Under the pieces are notes generated by a model that made no database searches, was not told where the DNA came from, and saw only the letters and a program-made list of their open reading frames with translations. The position numbers and the translations under genes were made by a program. A DNA stretch of 41,189 bases from Massilia niastensis DSM 21313. Its GTDB lineage: Bacteria > Pseudomonadota > Gammaproteobacteria > Burkholderiales > Burkholderiaceae_D. Location of the stretch: NCBI RefSeq assembly GCF_000382345.1, contig NZ_KB908126.1, positions 1 to 41,189 on the forward strand. Direction: 5' to 3'. Shown piece after piece: positions 1-6,695 of the stretch. Positions within the stretch are counted from its first letter, which is position 1; the number at the start of each line of letters is the position of its first letter.

Positions 1-230
1 GGGCCCGGCGCATCTGCGCAAGCTTCTGTACATGCCTGCTGTTGTGGCCAGGCGCTGCAACCCACACATCAAAGCCCTGAACGACCGGCTGCTTGCCAAA
101 GGCAAGTCCAAGATGGCGGCTATCGGTGCAGCAATGCGCAAACTGGCGCACCTGTGCTTCGGCGTTGTCCACTCCGGCAAGCCCTACGACCCAGAATTTG
201 CGATGTAGGGCTTGACGGTGAAGACGGTAT
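1..230 (+). mobile_element. Right end of an IS110-family insertion sequence (partial)
   Basis: The window opens inside an insertion sequence. The visible part is the 3' end of its transposase plus roughly 20 nt of non-coding end. IS110 elements have no classical terminal inverted repeats, so the exact right boundary cannot be read from the sequence; it is placed just before the neighbouring permease stop at 231. In this family a structured bridge RNA in a non-coding end specifies target and donor. With so little non-coding DNA on this side, any such RNA would have to lie at the left end, outside the window. Confidence 0.7.
2..208 (+). CDS. IS110-family transposase, C-terminal fragment
   Basis: Frame 2 is open from the window edge to TAG at 206-208 (68 residues). 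The text reads LRKLLYMPAVVARRCNP, then ALNDRLLAKGKSKMAAIGAA and MRKLAHLCFGV, ending KPYDPEFAM. This is the conserved C-terminal Transposase_20 part of IS110-type DEDD recombinases, which typically reads LRKALYMPALVA...RLLARGKPKM...MRKLLH. The N-terminal RuvC-like catalytic domain lies to the left of the window, so whether the gene is intact cannot be told. It runs toward the AI-2E permease, whose stop codon is only 22 nt away. Confidence 0.85.
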   Translation, partial: GPAHLRKLLYMPAVVARRCNPHIKALNDRLLAKGKSKMAAIGAAMRKLAHLCFGVVHSGKPYDPEFAM

Positions 231-1349
231 CTACGTCAGATCCGCCGCCGCCTGCCTGGCCCGCAATGCCAGCGCATACCGGTGCCTTGCCCGCAGCCGC
301 GGGTTGGTCACCAGCCGTCCCAGGGTCTCGCCGACCACCATCACCACGCCCAGCAGCGGCAGCACCAGCATCAGTCCCACCACCCCCGCCAGCATGCCGC
401 CGGCGAAGATCATCAGGACCGTCACCAGCGGATGGATGTGCAGGCTGCGCCCCAGGGTCAGCGGCATGAACACGAAGTCGTCGAGCAGGCGCACCAGCAC
501 GAACACCCCGATCGCGCCGTAGGCCACCAGCGGATTGGCGGGCGCATCGGTCGAGGCCACGATCACCACCAGCACGCAGCCGGCCACCGAGCCGACGAAG
601 GGTACCCAGGCCAGCACCGCCGAGATCAGGCCCAGCAGCAGGGGCGAGGACACGCCGATGGTCCACAGGCCGAGCGCCAGCACGGCCGTGTCGAGCACGG
701 TCAGCTTGAGCAGGCCTTCGAAGTAGCGGCGCGCGGTCTGGTCCACTTCGTGCAGCAGGTAGAGCGCGCGCTCGAAGTAGGCATTGGGCACGGCGCGCGC
801 CAGGAAGCGCTTGAAGCGCAGCCCGTCGCGCAGGAAGAAGAAGGTCAGGAAGGGCGCCAGCAGCAGGGACGGGACCCAGGTCGCCACGCCCACCAGGATC
901 TCGCCCAGGTGTTCCTGCGCGAAGTCGTCGGTATAGGTGCGGAAGGCGCGGTTCACGCTCGAGGTCAGGTGCATCTCGGCCAGGAGCGGGAACCGCGCTT
1001 CCAGCAGGGTCATCGTGTTGTGCACGAAGGCCACGCCGCCGTCGAGGTAGAGGCCGATGGTCTTTTCCCAGGAGTCTTCTTCCGGTCCGCCGCCCCAGGC
1101 CATGGCCGCGGTCAGGGCCAGCGCCGCGAAGGCGGCGAACAGGGCGCACACCGACAGCGCGGCGGCATGGCGGCCGAAGCCGGCGCGCACCATGCGCTGC
1201 ATGGGACCCAGCAGGATGTAGTGCAGCACGGTGCCGAAGATGAAGGGCAGGGCCAGCCACAGCATCTGCTGCACCACCAGCAGCAGCAGGCAGGTGGCGG
1301 CGATGATGCCGCTCCAGACCACCGGACCGGCGCTTTCCTCGTGGATCAT
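231..1349 (-). CDS. AI-2E family (PerM/YdiK-type) membrane permease
   Basis: A 372-residue integral membrane protein of the AI-2E/UPF0118 exporter family. It has N-terminal hydrophobic pairs (about residues 10-45 and 60-90), a long soluble stretch (about 95-170), then several C-terminal membrane segments including a glycine-rich block near GRSLHIHPLVTVLMIFAGG, the usual family hallmark. The start is the ATG at 1349, which overlaps the stop of the upstream cyclic-nucleotide-binding gene (ATGA), so translational coupling is likely; longer readings of the frame only invade that gene. Family members move diverse small solutes, and the substrate here is unknown. The last residues (AAADLT) sit next to the IS110 end, so the natural C-terminus may have been altered by the insertion. 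Confidence 0.85.
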   Translation of the reverse strand: MIHEESAGPVVWSGIIAATCLLLLVVQQMLWLALPFIFGTVLHYILLGPMQRMVRAGFGRHAAALSVCALFAAFAALALTAAMAWGGGPEEDSWEKTIGLYLDGGVAFVHNTMTLLEARFPLLAEMHLTSSVNRAFRTYTDDFAQEHLGEILVGVATWVPSLLLAPFLTFFFLRDGLRFKRFLARAVPNAYFERALYLLHEVDQTARRYFEGLLKLTVLDTAVLALGLWTIGVSSPLLLGLISAVLAWVPFVGSVAGCVLVVIVASTDAPANPLVAYGAIGVFVLVRLLDDFVFMPLTLGRSLHIHPLVTVLMIFAGGMLAGVVGLMLVLPLLGVVMVVGETLGRLVTNPRLRARHRYALALRARQAAADLT

Positions 1350-1831
1350 AGGGCTTCCAGCTGGGGACGCCCGGTGCCCATCCACTCGCGCAGGCGGTAG
1401 CCGATGTGGCGCGCCAGCGCCAGCGAGATCTTGTAGCCGATCACGGCATCGGTTTCCAGCAGGGCCAGGAAGTCGGCGCGGAAGAAGACCGCCATCTCGC
1501 ACGGCTCCAGCGCACGCGCCTGGGCATTGCGCGGCGAGTTGTCGAGCAGCGCCAGGTCGCCGAAGAAGCTGCCCGGCTCCAGTTCCGCCACCACCTGGGT
1601 GCTGCCTTCGTGCGCGCGGCTGATCAGCACCCGGCCGCTCATCAGGAGGTACAGGGCCTGGCCTTCCTCGCCTTCGTCGAAGACGATCTCGTCGGTCAGG
1701 TAGCGCCGCTCGTGCATCAGGCCATCGACGATCTTCAGCTCCAGCGGCGTCAGGGTGTTGAACAGCGTCGAATTCTTCAGGCGATGCAGACGCGGCGACA
1801 TCCGAGGGGGCTTGAGAAAACCGAAAATCAC
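1346..1831 (-). CDS. Cyclic nucleotide-binding (Crp-like cNMP) domain protein
   Basis: A small soluble protein made of one cyclic nucleotide-binding beta-roll. Visible signatures are the glycine turns DEGEEGQALYLLMSGRV, ELEPGSFFGDLALLDNSPRNA (the phosphate-binding cassette normally reads GE(L)AL...R-A) and a C-terminal helix ALARHIGYRLREWM. There is no helix-turn-helix, so it is not a Crp/Fnr transcription factor; it is more likely a sensor module. The preferred start is GTG at 1829-1831, preceded by GGAG at a 6-nt spacing (161 residues). The frame is open to an ATG at 1933, but the extra 34 residues look non-conserved. It overlaps the downstream permease by 4 nt, suggesting that the pair works together. 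Confidence 0.8.
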   Translation of the reverse strand: MIFGFLKPPRMSPRLHRLKNSTLFNTLTPLELKIVDGLMHERRYLTDEIVFDEGEEGQALYLLMSGRVLISRAHEGSTQVVAELEPGSFFGDLALLDNSPRNAQARALEPCEMAVFFRADFLALLETDAVIGYKISLALARHIGYRLREWMGTGRPQLEAL

Positions 1832-2073
1832 GATCGCTCCAGTGCGGTCAACAATGTTGTTCGTTTGATTATCCCCGATCCCATTCCGCAACGCATCAAT
1901 AATGCTGGGCAGGCGCCCGGCTGTGTGGCGCATTGTCCAATCGCCTCAACTGTGCGCCCCTTGCGGATCAAAAGCGTGTAACATAATTCTTATAGGAAAC
2001 AGTTATTATCTTTATATTATCTGCCGCATGAACAGTGCGCGGCCGGACCATGCTTACCCACAAGGATGGGGCA
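1832..2073. promoter_or_regulatory. Divergent intergenic region, AT-rich promoter zone
   Basis: About 240 nt separate the cNMP-binding gene (leftward) from the diguanylate cyclase (rightward). Positions 1975-2025 are strikingly AT-rich compared with the surroundings. For the rightward gene TTGCGG at about 1960 followed after 17 nt by TAATTC, or the TATATTAT at 2012-2019, are possible promoter elements. No operator was recognised. Promoter placement is tentative. Confidence 0.4.
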
Positions 2074-3243
2074 GTGATCGATACGCATACTTTTCTGCTG
2101 GCGCTCGGGATCGGCAATATCGGATTCGCCATCCTCATGGCCGGCTACATCCATGGCGCGGCGCCCAGCGCCGGCCTGCGCCTGTGGATCTGGGCCCGGC
2201 TCGGCATGGGCCTCACCCAGCTGCTGTGCTGGAGCCGGCCCCACCTGGGCCTGCCGCTGCTCGACGGCCTGGAGGGCGTGGGCTGGATCCTGGCCGTGAC
2301 GCTCGAGGTGGCGGCCTACTGCGTGTTCTTCGGATTCACGCGCTGGGGCCGGGTGCTGCTGCCGATCGCCGGACTGTCGCTGGCGATCATGGTGGCCGCC
2401 GGCAGCATGGGGGCGACGCGCGCGCAGCTGAGCGCCCTGGTCGCCGGCGTGGTCGCCATCTTCGCCGGCGCGATGGCGTGGATCCTGCTGCGGCCCCGCC
2501 ACGATAGCGGCGCCGGCTGGCGCGCGCCGTCGCTGCTGCAGCGGATCATCGGCGTCAACGACGGGCTGTTCGCGCTGGCGGTCGCGCTGTGGGCTGCGAC
2601 CTCCCTGGCGGGCGGACGCTCGGCCCATGCCATGCAGGCCTTCGCCTACCTGACCGGCTATCTCCTGATGATCGTGAACGGCTTCGGCTTCCTGCTGCTG
2701 TGCAAGCAGAAGGACGATGCGGAGATGGTGCGCCTGGCCACCACCGATTCCCTGACCGGCCTGCCCAACCGCCACGCCTTCCTCGAGCGGGCCGAGCACG
2801 CGCGCCTGGCGGCGCAGCGCCTGCGCCAGCCGCTGGCGCTGATGATGATCGACATCGACCACTTCAAGCAGCTCAACGACCGCTGGGGCCATGCCAGCGG
2901 CGACGAGGCGCTGGGCGTGTTCGCGCGCACCGCGCGCGAGGTGATGCGCGGGCACGAGACCATCGGCCGCCTGGGCGGCGAAGAGTTCGCGATGATCCTG
3001 CCGGGCGCCGCGATCGATGCCGCGGTCCAGGCCGCGCAGCGCCTGCGGCTCGCGGTGCGCAGCGCGACCGTCATCACCAGCGGGCCGGCGTACACGATGA
3101 CGGTCAGCATCGGCGTGGTCGTGCTCGATCCGAACGAAGACCTCAGTACGGCGCTGGCGCGCGCCGACCATGCGCTGTATGCGGCCAAGCGCGATGGACG
3201 CGACCGTGTCGAAGTGGGGGAGCCGCAGCTGCGCCGCGCCTGA
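2074..3243 (+). CDS. Membrane-anchored diguanylate cyclase (GGDEF domain)
   Basis: Makes the second messenger c-di-GMP from two GTP. The N-terminal half carries about six hydrophobic helices forming a membrane sensor (residues 5-215 roughly). The C-terminal GGDEF domain shows TDSLTGLPNRHAF, IDIDHFKQLND, the active-site loop GGEEF (residues 301-305) and YAAKRDGRDRV. The product-inhibition I-site, normally RxxD five residues before GGDEF, reads RGHE (292-295), so feedback inhibition may be weakened. The start chosen is GTG at 2074, with AAGGA 7 nt upstream; ATG at 2050 and GTG at 2035 are in frame but lack a ribosome site. A hairpin terminator follows at 3280. Confidence 0.88.
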   Translation: MIDTHTFLLALGIGNIGFAILMAGYIHGAAPSAGLRLWIWARLGMGLTQLLCWSRPHLGLPLLDGLEGVGWILAVTLEVAAYCVFFGFTRWGRVLLPIAGLSLAIMVAAGSMGATRAQLSALVAGVVAIFAGAMAWILLRPRHDSGAGWRAPSLLQRIIGVNDGLFALAVALWAATSLAGGRSAHAMQAFAYLTGYLLMIVNGFGFLLLCKQKDDAEMVRLATTDSLTGLPNRHAFLERAEHARLAAQRLRQPLALMMIDIDHFKQLNDRWGHASGDEALGVFARTAREVMRGHETIGRLGGEEFAMILPGAAIDAAVQAAQRLRLAVRSATVITSGPAYTMTVSIGVVVLDPNEDLSTALARADHALYAAKRDGRDRVEVGEPQLRRA

Positions 3244-3279
3244 ATATTGGAAGAGGAAAGCTTAACGGAAAAAGAAAAA

Positions 3280-3303
3280 GGGTCCGACGAATCGGACCCT
3301 TTT
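3280..3303. terminator. Bidirectional intrinsic terminator
   Basis: A perfect 8-bp stem GGGTCCGA / TCGGACCC closes a CGAA tetraloop. It is followed by TTTT on the plus strand and by a T-rich run on the minus strand (the A-rich stretch 3268-3279). It can end the diguanylate cyclase transcript on one side and the tRNA transcript on the other. A near copy is found at 3547-3570 beside the second tRNA-Asp. Confidence 0.85.
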
Positions 3304-3313
3304 CCCTTGATGC

Positions 3314-3334
3314 TGGCGGAGCGGACGGGGCTCG
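3314..3334 (-). repeat. 21-nt direct repeat of the tRNA-Asp 3' end (remnant attachment site or decayed tRNA)
   Basis: These 21 bases match exactly the 3' end (CCA, acceptor strand and part of the T arm) of the two complete tRNA-Asp genes, and then the match stops. It lies 94 bp beyond the intact gene at 3429-3505 and is followed by the same flank (GATGC, then a GGGTC hairpin) that follows the tRNA-Asp at 3580. That is the geometry left by an integrase that inserts into a tRNA 3' end and duplicates the core. A decayed third tRNA-Asp copy is the alternative. Confidence 0.7.
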
Positions 3335-3353
3335 CCGACGTTCCGCCGGCCGC

Positions 3354-3409
3354 GGTTTCCCTTGCAAGGGAAACCCTTCTCGCCCAAATCCGTCTTCCCC
3401 TCAGGGGAA
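3354..3409. repeat. Two short palindromes between the tRNA-Asp fragment and tRNA-Asp
   Basis: A perfect 22-nt palindrome (arms GGTTTCCCTTG / CAAGGGAAACC, 3354-3375) is followed by a second hairpin with arms TTCCCC / GGGGAA around TCA (3395-3409). Neither has a T-run, so they are not typical terminators. They lie within the 94-bp segment bounded by the tRNA-Asp 3'-end duplication. Confidence 0.6.
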
Positions 3410-3428
3410 AACTCCTGCATCTCAATGT

Positions 3429-3505
3429 TGGCGGAGCGGACGGGGCTCGAACCCGCGACCCCCGGCGTGACAGGCCGGTATTCTAACCAACTGAACTACC
3501 GCTCC
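3429..3505 (-). tRNA. tRNA-Asp (anticodon GTC)
   Basis: The minus strand gives a complete 77-nt cloverleaf starting GGAGCGGTAGTTCAGTTGG, with anticodon loop CTGTCAC (GTC, aspartate), T loop GTTCGAG and a genome-encoded CCA. It is identical to the copy at 3580-3656. A strong hairpin terminator lies upstream of it in the direction of transcription (3547-3570), so its expression may need read-through. Confidence 0.95.
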
Positions 3506-3538
3506 GTTATTCTTCTTATTACTGCTTCAACCTACTTG

Positions 3539-3570
3539 AAAAAAAAGGGTCTGACGAATCAGACCCTTTT
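3539..3570 (-). terminator. Intrinsic terminator between the two tRNA-Asp genes
   Basis: Perfect stem GGGTCTGA / TCAGACCC with a CGAA (TTCG on the minus strand) tetraloop. On the minus strand it is followed by eight consecutive T (the A-run 3539-3546), making it a strong terminator in the direction of tRNA transcription. The plus strand also has TTTT. It is a diverged copy of the hairpin at 3280-3303, with compensating base changes in the stem (CCGA/TCGG versus CTGA/TCAG). Confidence 0.8.
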
Positions 3571-3579
3571 CTCTGATGC

Positions 3580-3656
3580 TGGCGGAGCGGACGGGGCTCG
3601 AACCCGCGACCCCCGGCGTGACAGGCCGGTATTCTAACCAACTGAACTACCGCTCC
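3580..3656 (-). tRNA. tRNA-Asp (anticodon GTC), second copy
   Basis: A 77-nt gene identical to the copy at 3429-3505, including the encoded CCA. It lies between tRNA-Val and the hairpin at 3547-3570, so it is the last gene before a strong terminator in the transcript starting near 3821. Confidence 0.95.
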
Positions 3657-3695
3657 GTTTTATTCTGATCTTGCTTCATCAACCTTCCGAATGCT

Positions 3696-3771
3696 TGGTG
3701 GGCGCTGAGAGGGTCGAACTCCCGACCTAATCCTTGTAAGGGATCCGCTCTACCAACTGAGCTAAGCGCCC
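3696..3771 (-). tRNA. tRNA-Val (anticodon TAC)
   Basis: The minus strand gives a 76-nt cloverleaf beginning GGGCGCTTAGCTCAGTTGG, anticodon loop CTTACAA (TAC, valine), T loop GTTCGAC and an encoded CCA. It is the first gene of the tRNA-Val/tRNA-Asp/tRNA-Asp cluster, about 50 nt downstream of a recognisable promoter. Confidence 0.95.
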
Positions 3772-3820
3772 GCTCTCTCTTTCAGAGGTTTCTACTGACG
3801 TTTGTCATCACGTCCGAAGA

Positions 3821-3857
3821 GGCCCGAATTATAGAGGTTAGTTTTCGGAGTACGCAA
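3821..3857 (-). promoter_or_regulatory. Sigma-70 promoter of the tRNA-Val/Asp cluster
   Basis: On the minus strand TTGCGT (3852-3857) and a perfect TATAAT (3828-3833) are 18 nt apart. The bases just after the -10 are GC-rich (CGGGCC), a discriminator type known from stable-RNA promoters under stringent control. The start of transcription would be near 3821. Confidence 0.75.
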
Positions 3858-4113
3858 GGGGTTTTCGAAAAAAAGAAAAAATCACACCCGGCATGTGGTG
3901 TGGAGAGTGTTGTAAATACGTGCACCGCATACATTTGCTTGCTCACTGGCATACACATCACGGAAAATACCGGCTTTGCCAAGCGGGCAACCTTGAGACA
4001 TCGCCAAGATGCCGGTGCCCCCAGGACGGGCCATACCGTCCGCGCTGCCGACGGCGGCGTCATAAGAAGAGAGCGGAGACACCGGTTCTTTTTTACATCG
4101 TTAGGAAAATTCC
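3858..4113 (+). promoter_or_regulatory. Leader region of the TonB receptor with possible structured RNA
   Basis: No gene is seen in this gap. Positions 3969-4041 hold nested complementarity: ACCGGC (3969-3974) can pair with GCCGGT (4011-4016), enclosing a hairpin TTGCC/GGCAA (3976-3990). A further hairpin GGACGG/CCGTCC (4024-4041) follows. This could be an RNA leader acting on the receptor gene, but it matches no riboswitch class known to me. A purine-rich AGGA about 9 nt before 4114 is the ribosome site. Confidence 0.4.
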
Positions 4114-6339
4114 ATGATGAAGATGTCGAAGATGCACAAGCGTGTCATGAGCGCGCATGGCGCAATGCTGGCCCTGACCGCTGCGATGCCGATCGCTCCG
4201 GCGATCGCCCAGTCGGCCCAGAACGCCCCCGAACTGCAAACCGTGACCGTGACGGCGCAGCGCCGCACCGAGAACATCCGCGACGTGCCGGTGTCGGTCA
4301 CCGCGCTCAAGGGCGAGAAGCTGGATGTCCTGATTTCCGGTGGCGAAGACATTCGCCTGCTGGCCGGCAAGGTGCCGAGCCTGAACGTGGAATCGTCGAA
4401 CGGCCGTACCTTCCCGCGTTTCTACATCCGCGGCTACGGCAACACCGACTTCAACACCTTCGCATCGCAGCCGGTCTCGCTGGTCTACGACGACGTGGTG
4501 CAGGAAAACCCGATCCTGAAAGGCTACCCGATCTTCGACCTGGCCAGCGTCGAAGTGCTGCGCGGCCCGCAGGGCACGCTGTTCGGCCGTAACACCCCGG
4601 CCGGCGTGGTCAAGTTCGAATCCGAGAAGCCGAAGCTGGGCAAGGTCGAAGGCTACTACAACGCCTCGGCAGCCTCGCACTACACCGTGAATGTCGACGG
4701 CGCCGTCAACGTGCCGCTGTCGGACAAGTGGGCGATGCGCGTGTCGGCCACCGGCCAGCACCGCGACGAATACGTCGACAACTACAGCGACCTGGCGAAG
4801 ACCCGCAAGACCTCCGAAGAAGACGGCTACAACGAACACGCCGAACGCGTCCAGTTCCTGTACCAGCCGGACAAGACCTTCAGCGCGCTGCTCAACGTGC
4901 ACCAGCGCCAGACCAAGGGCAGCGCCCGCCTGTTCCGCGCCAACCTGATCAAGAAGGGCAGCAACACCTTCGCCGACGGCACCGACCTCGACTCGATCGT
5001 CACGAATGGCCAGAACTTCCAGACCCTGAAGTCGAACGGCGCCAACCTGCGCCTGACCTGGGACATCGGCGCGGTCAAGCTGTTCTCGATCACCGGCTAC
5101 GAGCACGTCAGCGACTACTTCAGCCGCGGCGACATCGATGGCGGCACCCCGGCCGGCCCGGGCTTCATCCCGTTCCAAGTCGAAACCAGCGACTTCATCA
5201 GCGACCTCGACCAGTACACCCAGGAATTCCGCGCCGAGTCGCAGTACGCGGGCCCGTTCAACTGGCAGGCCGGCCTGTACTTCTTCGATGAAGACGTCAC
5301 CGGCGGCAACGAAAACTTCAACAGCGACACCGGCGCGCGCACCACGCGCGTGCGCTCGACCCAGAAGAACGAAGCCTGGGCCGCGTTCGCGTCGGCGACC
5401 TACAACCTGACCCCGGACTGGACGATCCGCGGCGGCGTGCGCTACACCAAGGACGAGAAGGACTTGCGGACCGTGGAAGCGACCAACATCGTGCTGGTGG
5501 GCCCGGTGGTGCCGGTATCGGAAAGCAAGGACAAGATCAACTGGGACCTGTCGGCGACCTACAAGCTGACCAAGGACATCAACATCTACGGCCGTGCCGC
5601 GACCGGTTTCCGCGCGCCGAGTATCGCCGCCGCGTCGGAATTCTCGCCGCTCTCCGTGGCCAATGCGGAAACGATCAAGTCGTTTGAACTGGGCGTGAAG
5701 GCCGACCTGTTCGACCGCCGCGCACGCTCCTCGTTCTCGATCTACGACTACACCGTCAAGGACCAGCAGCTGACCGTGGTGGGCGGCAACACGAATGTCA
5801 ACCGCCTGATCAATGCCGAGAAGACCAAGGGCAAGGGCGCCGAGTTCGACTTCGAAGCGGCCATCAGCACCGCCCTGCGCGTGAGCGCCGGCGCGAGCTA
5901 CAACTACACCCAGATCCGCGACGGCAACCTGTCGGTCTTCAAGTGCGCACAGTGCACCGTGACCGATCCGCTGAACGCCGCCGGCCGCGTCGTCATCGAC
6001 GGCAACCCGCTGCCGCAGGCGCCGCGCTGGACCGTGAACGCGACCGCCCGCTACGGCGTGCCGTTCCGTGACGGCGAACTGTACGTGTTCACCGACTGGT
6101 CGTACCGCAGCAAGATCAACTTCTTCCTGTACGAAGCCACCGAGTTCACCGGTGCTCCGCTGACCGAAGGCGGCCTGCGCGTCGGCTACATCTTCGGCAA
6201 CGGCAAGTACGAAGTGGCTGCCTTCGGCCGCAACATCACCGACCAGCGCCGCATCACCGGCGCCATCGACTTCAACAACCTGACCGGCTTCACCAACGAG
6301 CCGCGCCAGTGGGGCATGCAGTTCAAGGGCAACTTCTGA
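4114..6339 (+). CDS. TonB-dependent outer-membrane receptor
   Basis: A 741-residue outer-membrane receptor for energised uptake of a ligand, driven by TonB-ExbB-ExbD. It shows a signal peptide (about 1-32, cleavage after AIA), a TonB box near LQTVTVTAQRR (41-51), a plug domain with RFYIRGYG and VEVLRGPQGTLFGRNTPAGVV (about 55-165), then a beta barrel ending in the required C-terminal phenylalanine (KGNF). The style of plug and barrel resembles siderophore or vitamin-type receptors common in sphingomonads and Massilia, but the ligand cannot be told. It stands alone, with its own leader and a strong terminator at 6361. Confidence 0.9.
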   Translation: MMKMSKMHKRVMSAHGAMLALTAAMPIAPAIAQSAQNAPELQTVTVTAQRRTENIRDVPVSVTALKGEKLDVLISGGEDIRLLAGKVPSLNVESSNGRTFPRFYIRGYGNTDFNTFASQPVSLVYDDVVQENPILKGYPIFDLASVEVLRGPQGTLFGRNTPAGVVKFESEKPKLGKVEGYYNASAASHYTVNVDGAVNVPLSDKWAMRVSATGQHRDEYVDNYSDLAKTRKTSEEDGYNEHAERVQFLYQPDKTFSALLNVHQRQTKGSARLFRANLIKKGSNTFADGTDLDSIVTNGQNFQTLKSNGANLRLTWDIGAVKLFSITGYEHVSDYFSRGDIDGGTPAGPGFIPFQVETSDFISDLDQYTQEFRAESQYAGPFNWQAGLYFFDEDVTGGNENFNSDTGARTTRVRSTQKNEAWAAFASATYNLTPDWTIRGGVRYTKDEKDLRTVEATNIVLVGPVVPVSESKDKINWDLSATYKLTKDINIYGRAATGFRAPSIAAASEFSPLSVANAETIKSFELGVKADLFDRRARSSFSIYDYTVKDQQLTVVGGNTNVNRLINAEKTKGKGAEFDFEAAISTALRVSAGASYNYTQIRDGNLSVFKCAQCTVTDPLNAAGRVVIDGNPLPQAPRWTVNATARYGVPFRDGELYVFTDWSYRSKINFFLYEATEFTGAPLTEGGLRVGYIFGNGKYEVAAFGRNITDQRRITGAIDFNNLTGFTNEPRQWGMQFKGNF

Positions 6340-6360
6340 TCGCCTGAAGCTCAGCAGAAA

Positions 6361-6386
6361 GGCCGCGCACCGCGCGGCCTTTTTTT
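6361..6386 (+). terminator. Intrinsic terminator of the TonB receptor gene
   Basis: Perfect 8-bp stem GGCCGCGC / GCGCGGCC with an ACC loop, followed by seven T. It lies 22 nt after the receptor stop. An almost identical hairpin follows the first protease (8560-8585). Confidence 0.92.
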
Positions 6387-6486
6387 CGTCCAGCGCCGGC
6401 TCTGCATCGGTAACTAATTGATAATGATAGGTTTTTTGCCATCCGCCGGCATGGTAACCGAAGTGTGACATGCATTATTTTGTGTC

Positions 6487-6695
6487 TTTAACGTTTTCCC
6501 AAAGAAACGATGTTTTTGAAAAAAAGCCGCTTCTCGGTGTGGCGAATACACCGAATCCAATAGGTTTTTTCCTGCGTCCACTCTTCCTTTCACGTTACTC
6601 TGCACCCGCCGCTTTTCAGACGGCACCGGCCATGCCGGTCATAAACGCACAGGCGACCCCATTTGCCTGACGGAAAACCAACGTAAGGAAGAACC
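6487..6695 (+). repeat. Leader of protease A; 209-nt duplicate of 8731-8939
   Basis: The 209 nt before the first protease start align, without net length change, with the 209 nt before the second protease. Shared landmarks are TTTAACG at the left end, a GTTTTTG A-rich stretch, TCTTCCTTTC, and CAGACGGCACCGGC. Two hairpins are preserved: ACCGGC/GCCGGT (6625-6639), and CAGGC/GCCTG (6650-6669) just before the AAGGAAG ribosome site. The second hairpin keeps its stem although its loop changed, which hints at a functional RNA leader. No promoter was assigned with confidence; the AT-rich stretch around 6410-6490 is the likely area. Confidence 0.65.

Noticed and set aside
3354..3375. Perfect 22-nt palindrome considered as a terminator
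   Set aside because: Neither side has a T-run, so it is listed as a repeat within the possible integration remnant rather than as a terminator.
3247..3637. Short open frames across the tRNA-Asp genes
   Set aside because: They translate tRNA sequence (the repeated GADGARTRDPRRDRPVF text arises from the two tRNA copies), so they are not proteins.
3858..4113. Known riboswitch (cobalamin, TPP, SAM, c-di-GMP) upstream of the TonB receptor
   Set aside because: The conserved boxes of these classes could not be found; only generic complementarity is visible.
4093..6471. Minus-strand open frame opposite the first TonB receptor
   Set aside because: Antisense to a clear gene with signal peptide, TonB box and C-terminal Phe; the reverse product is low complexity.
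6600..6695. A mobile element as the cause of the repeated protease leaders
   Set aside because: The repeat continues into the coding genes at the same spacing, so a tandem gene duplication explains it without a transposon; no inverted ends or target duplications are seen.
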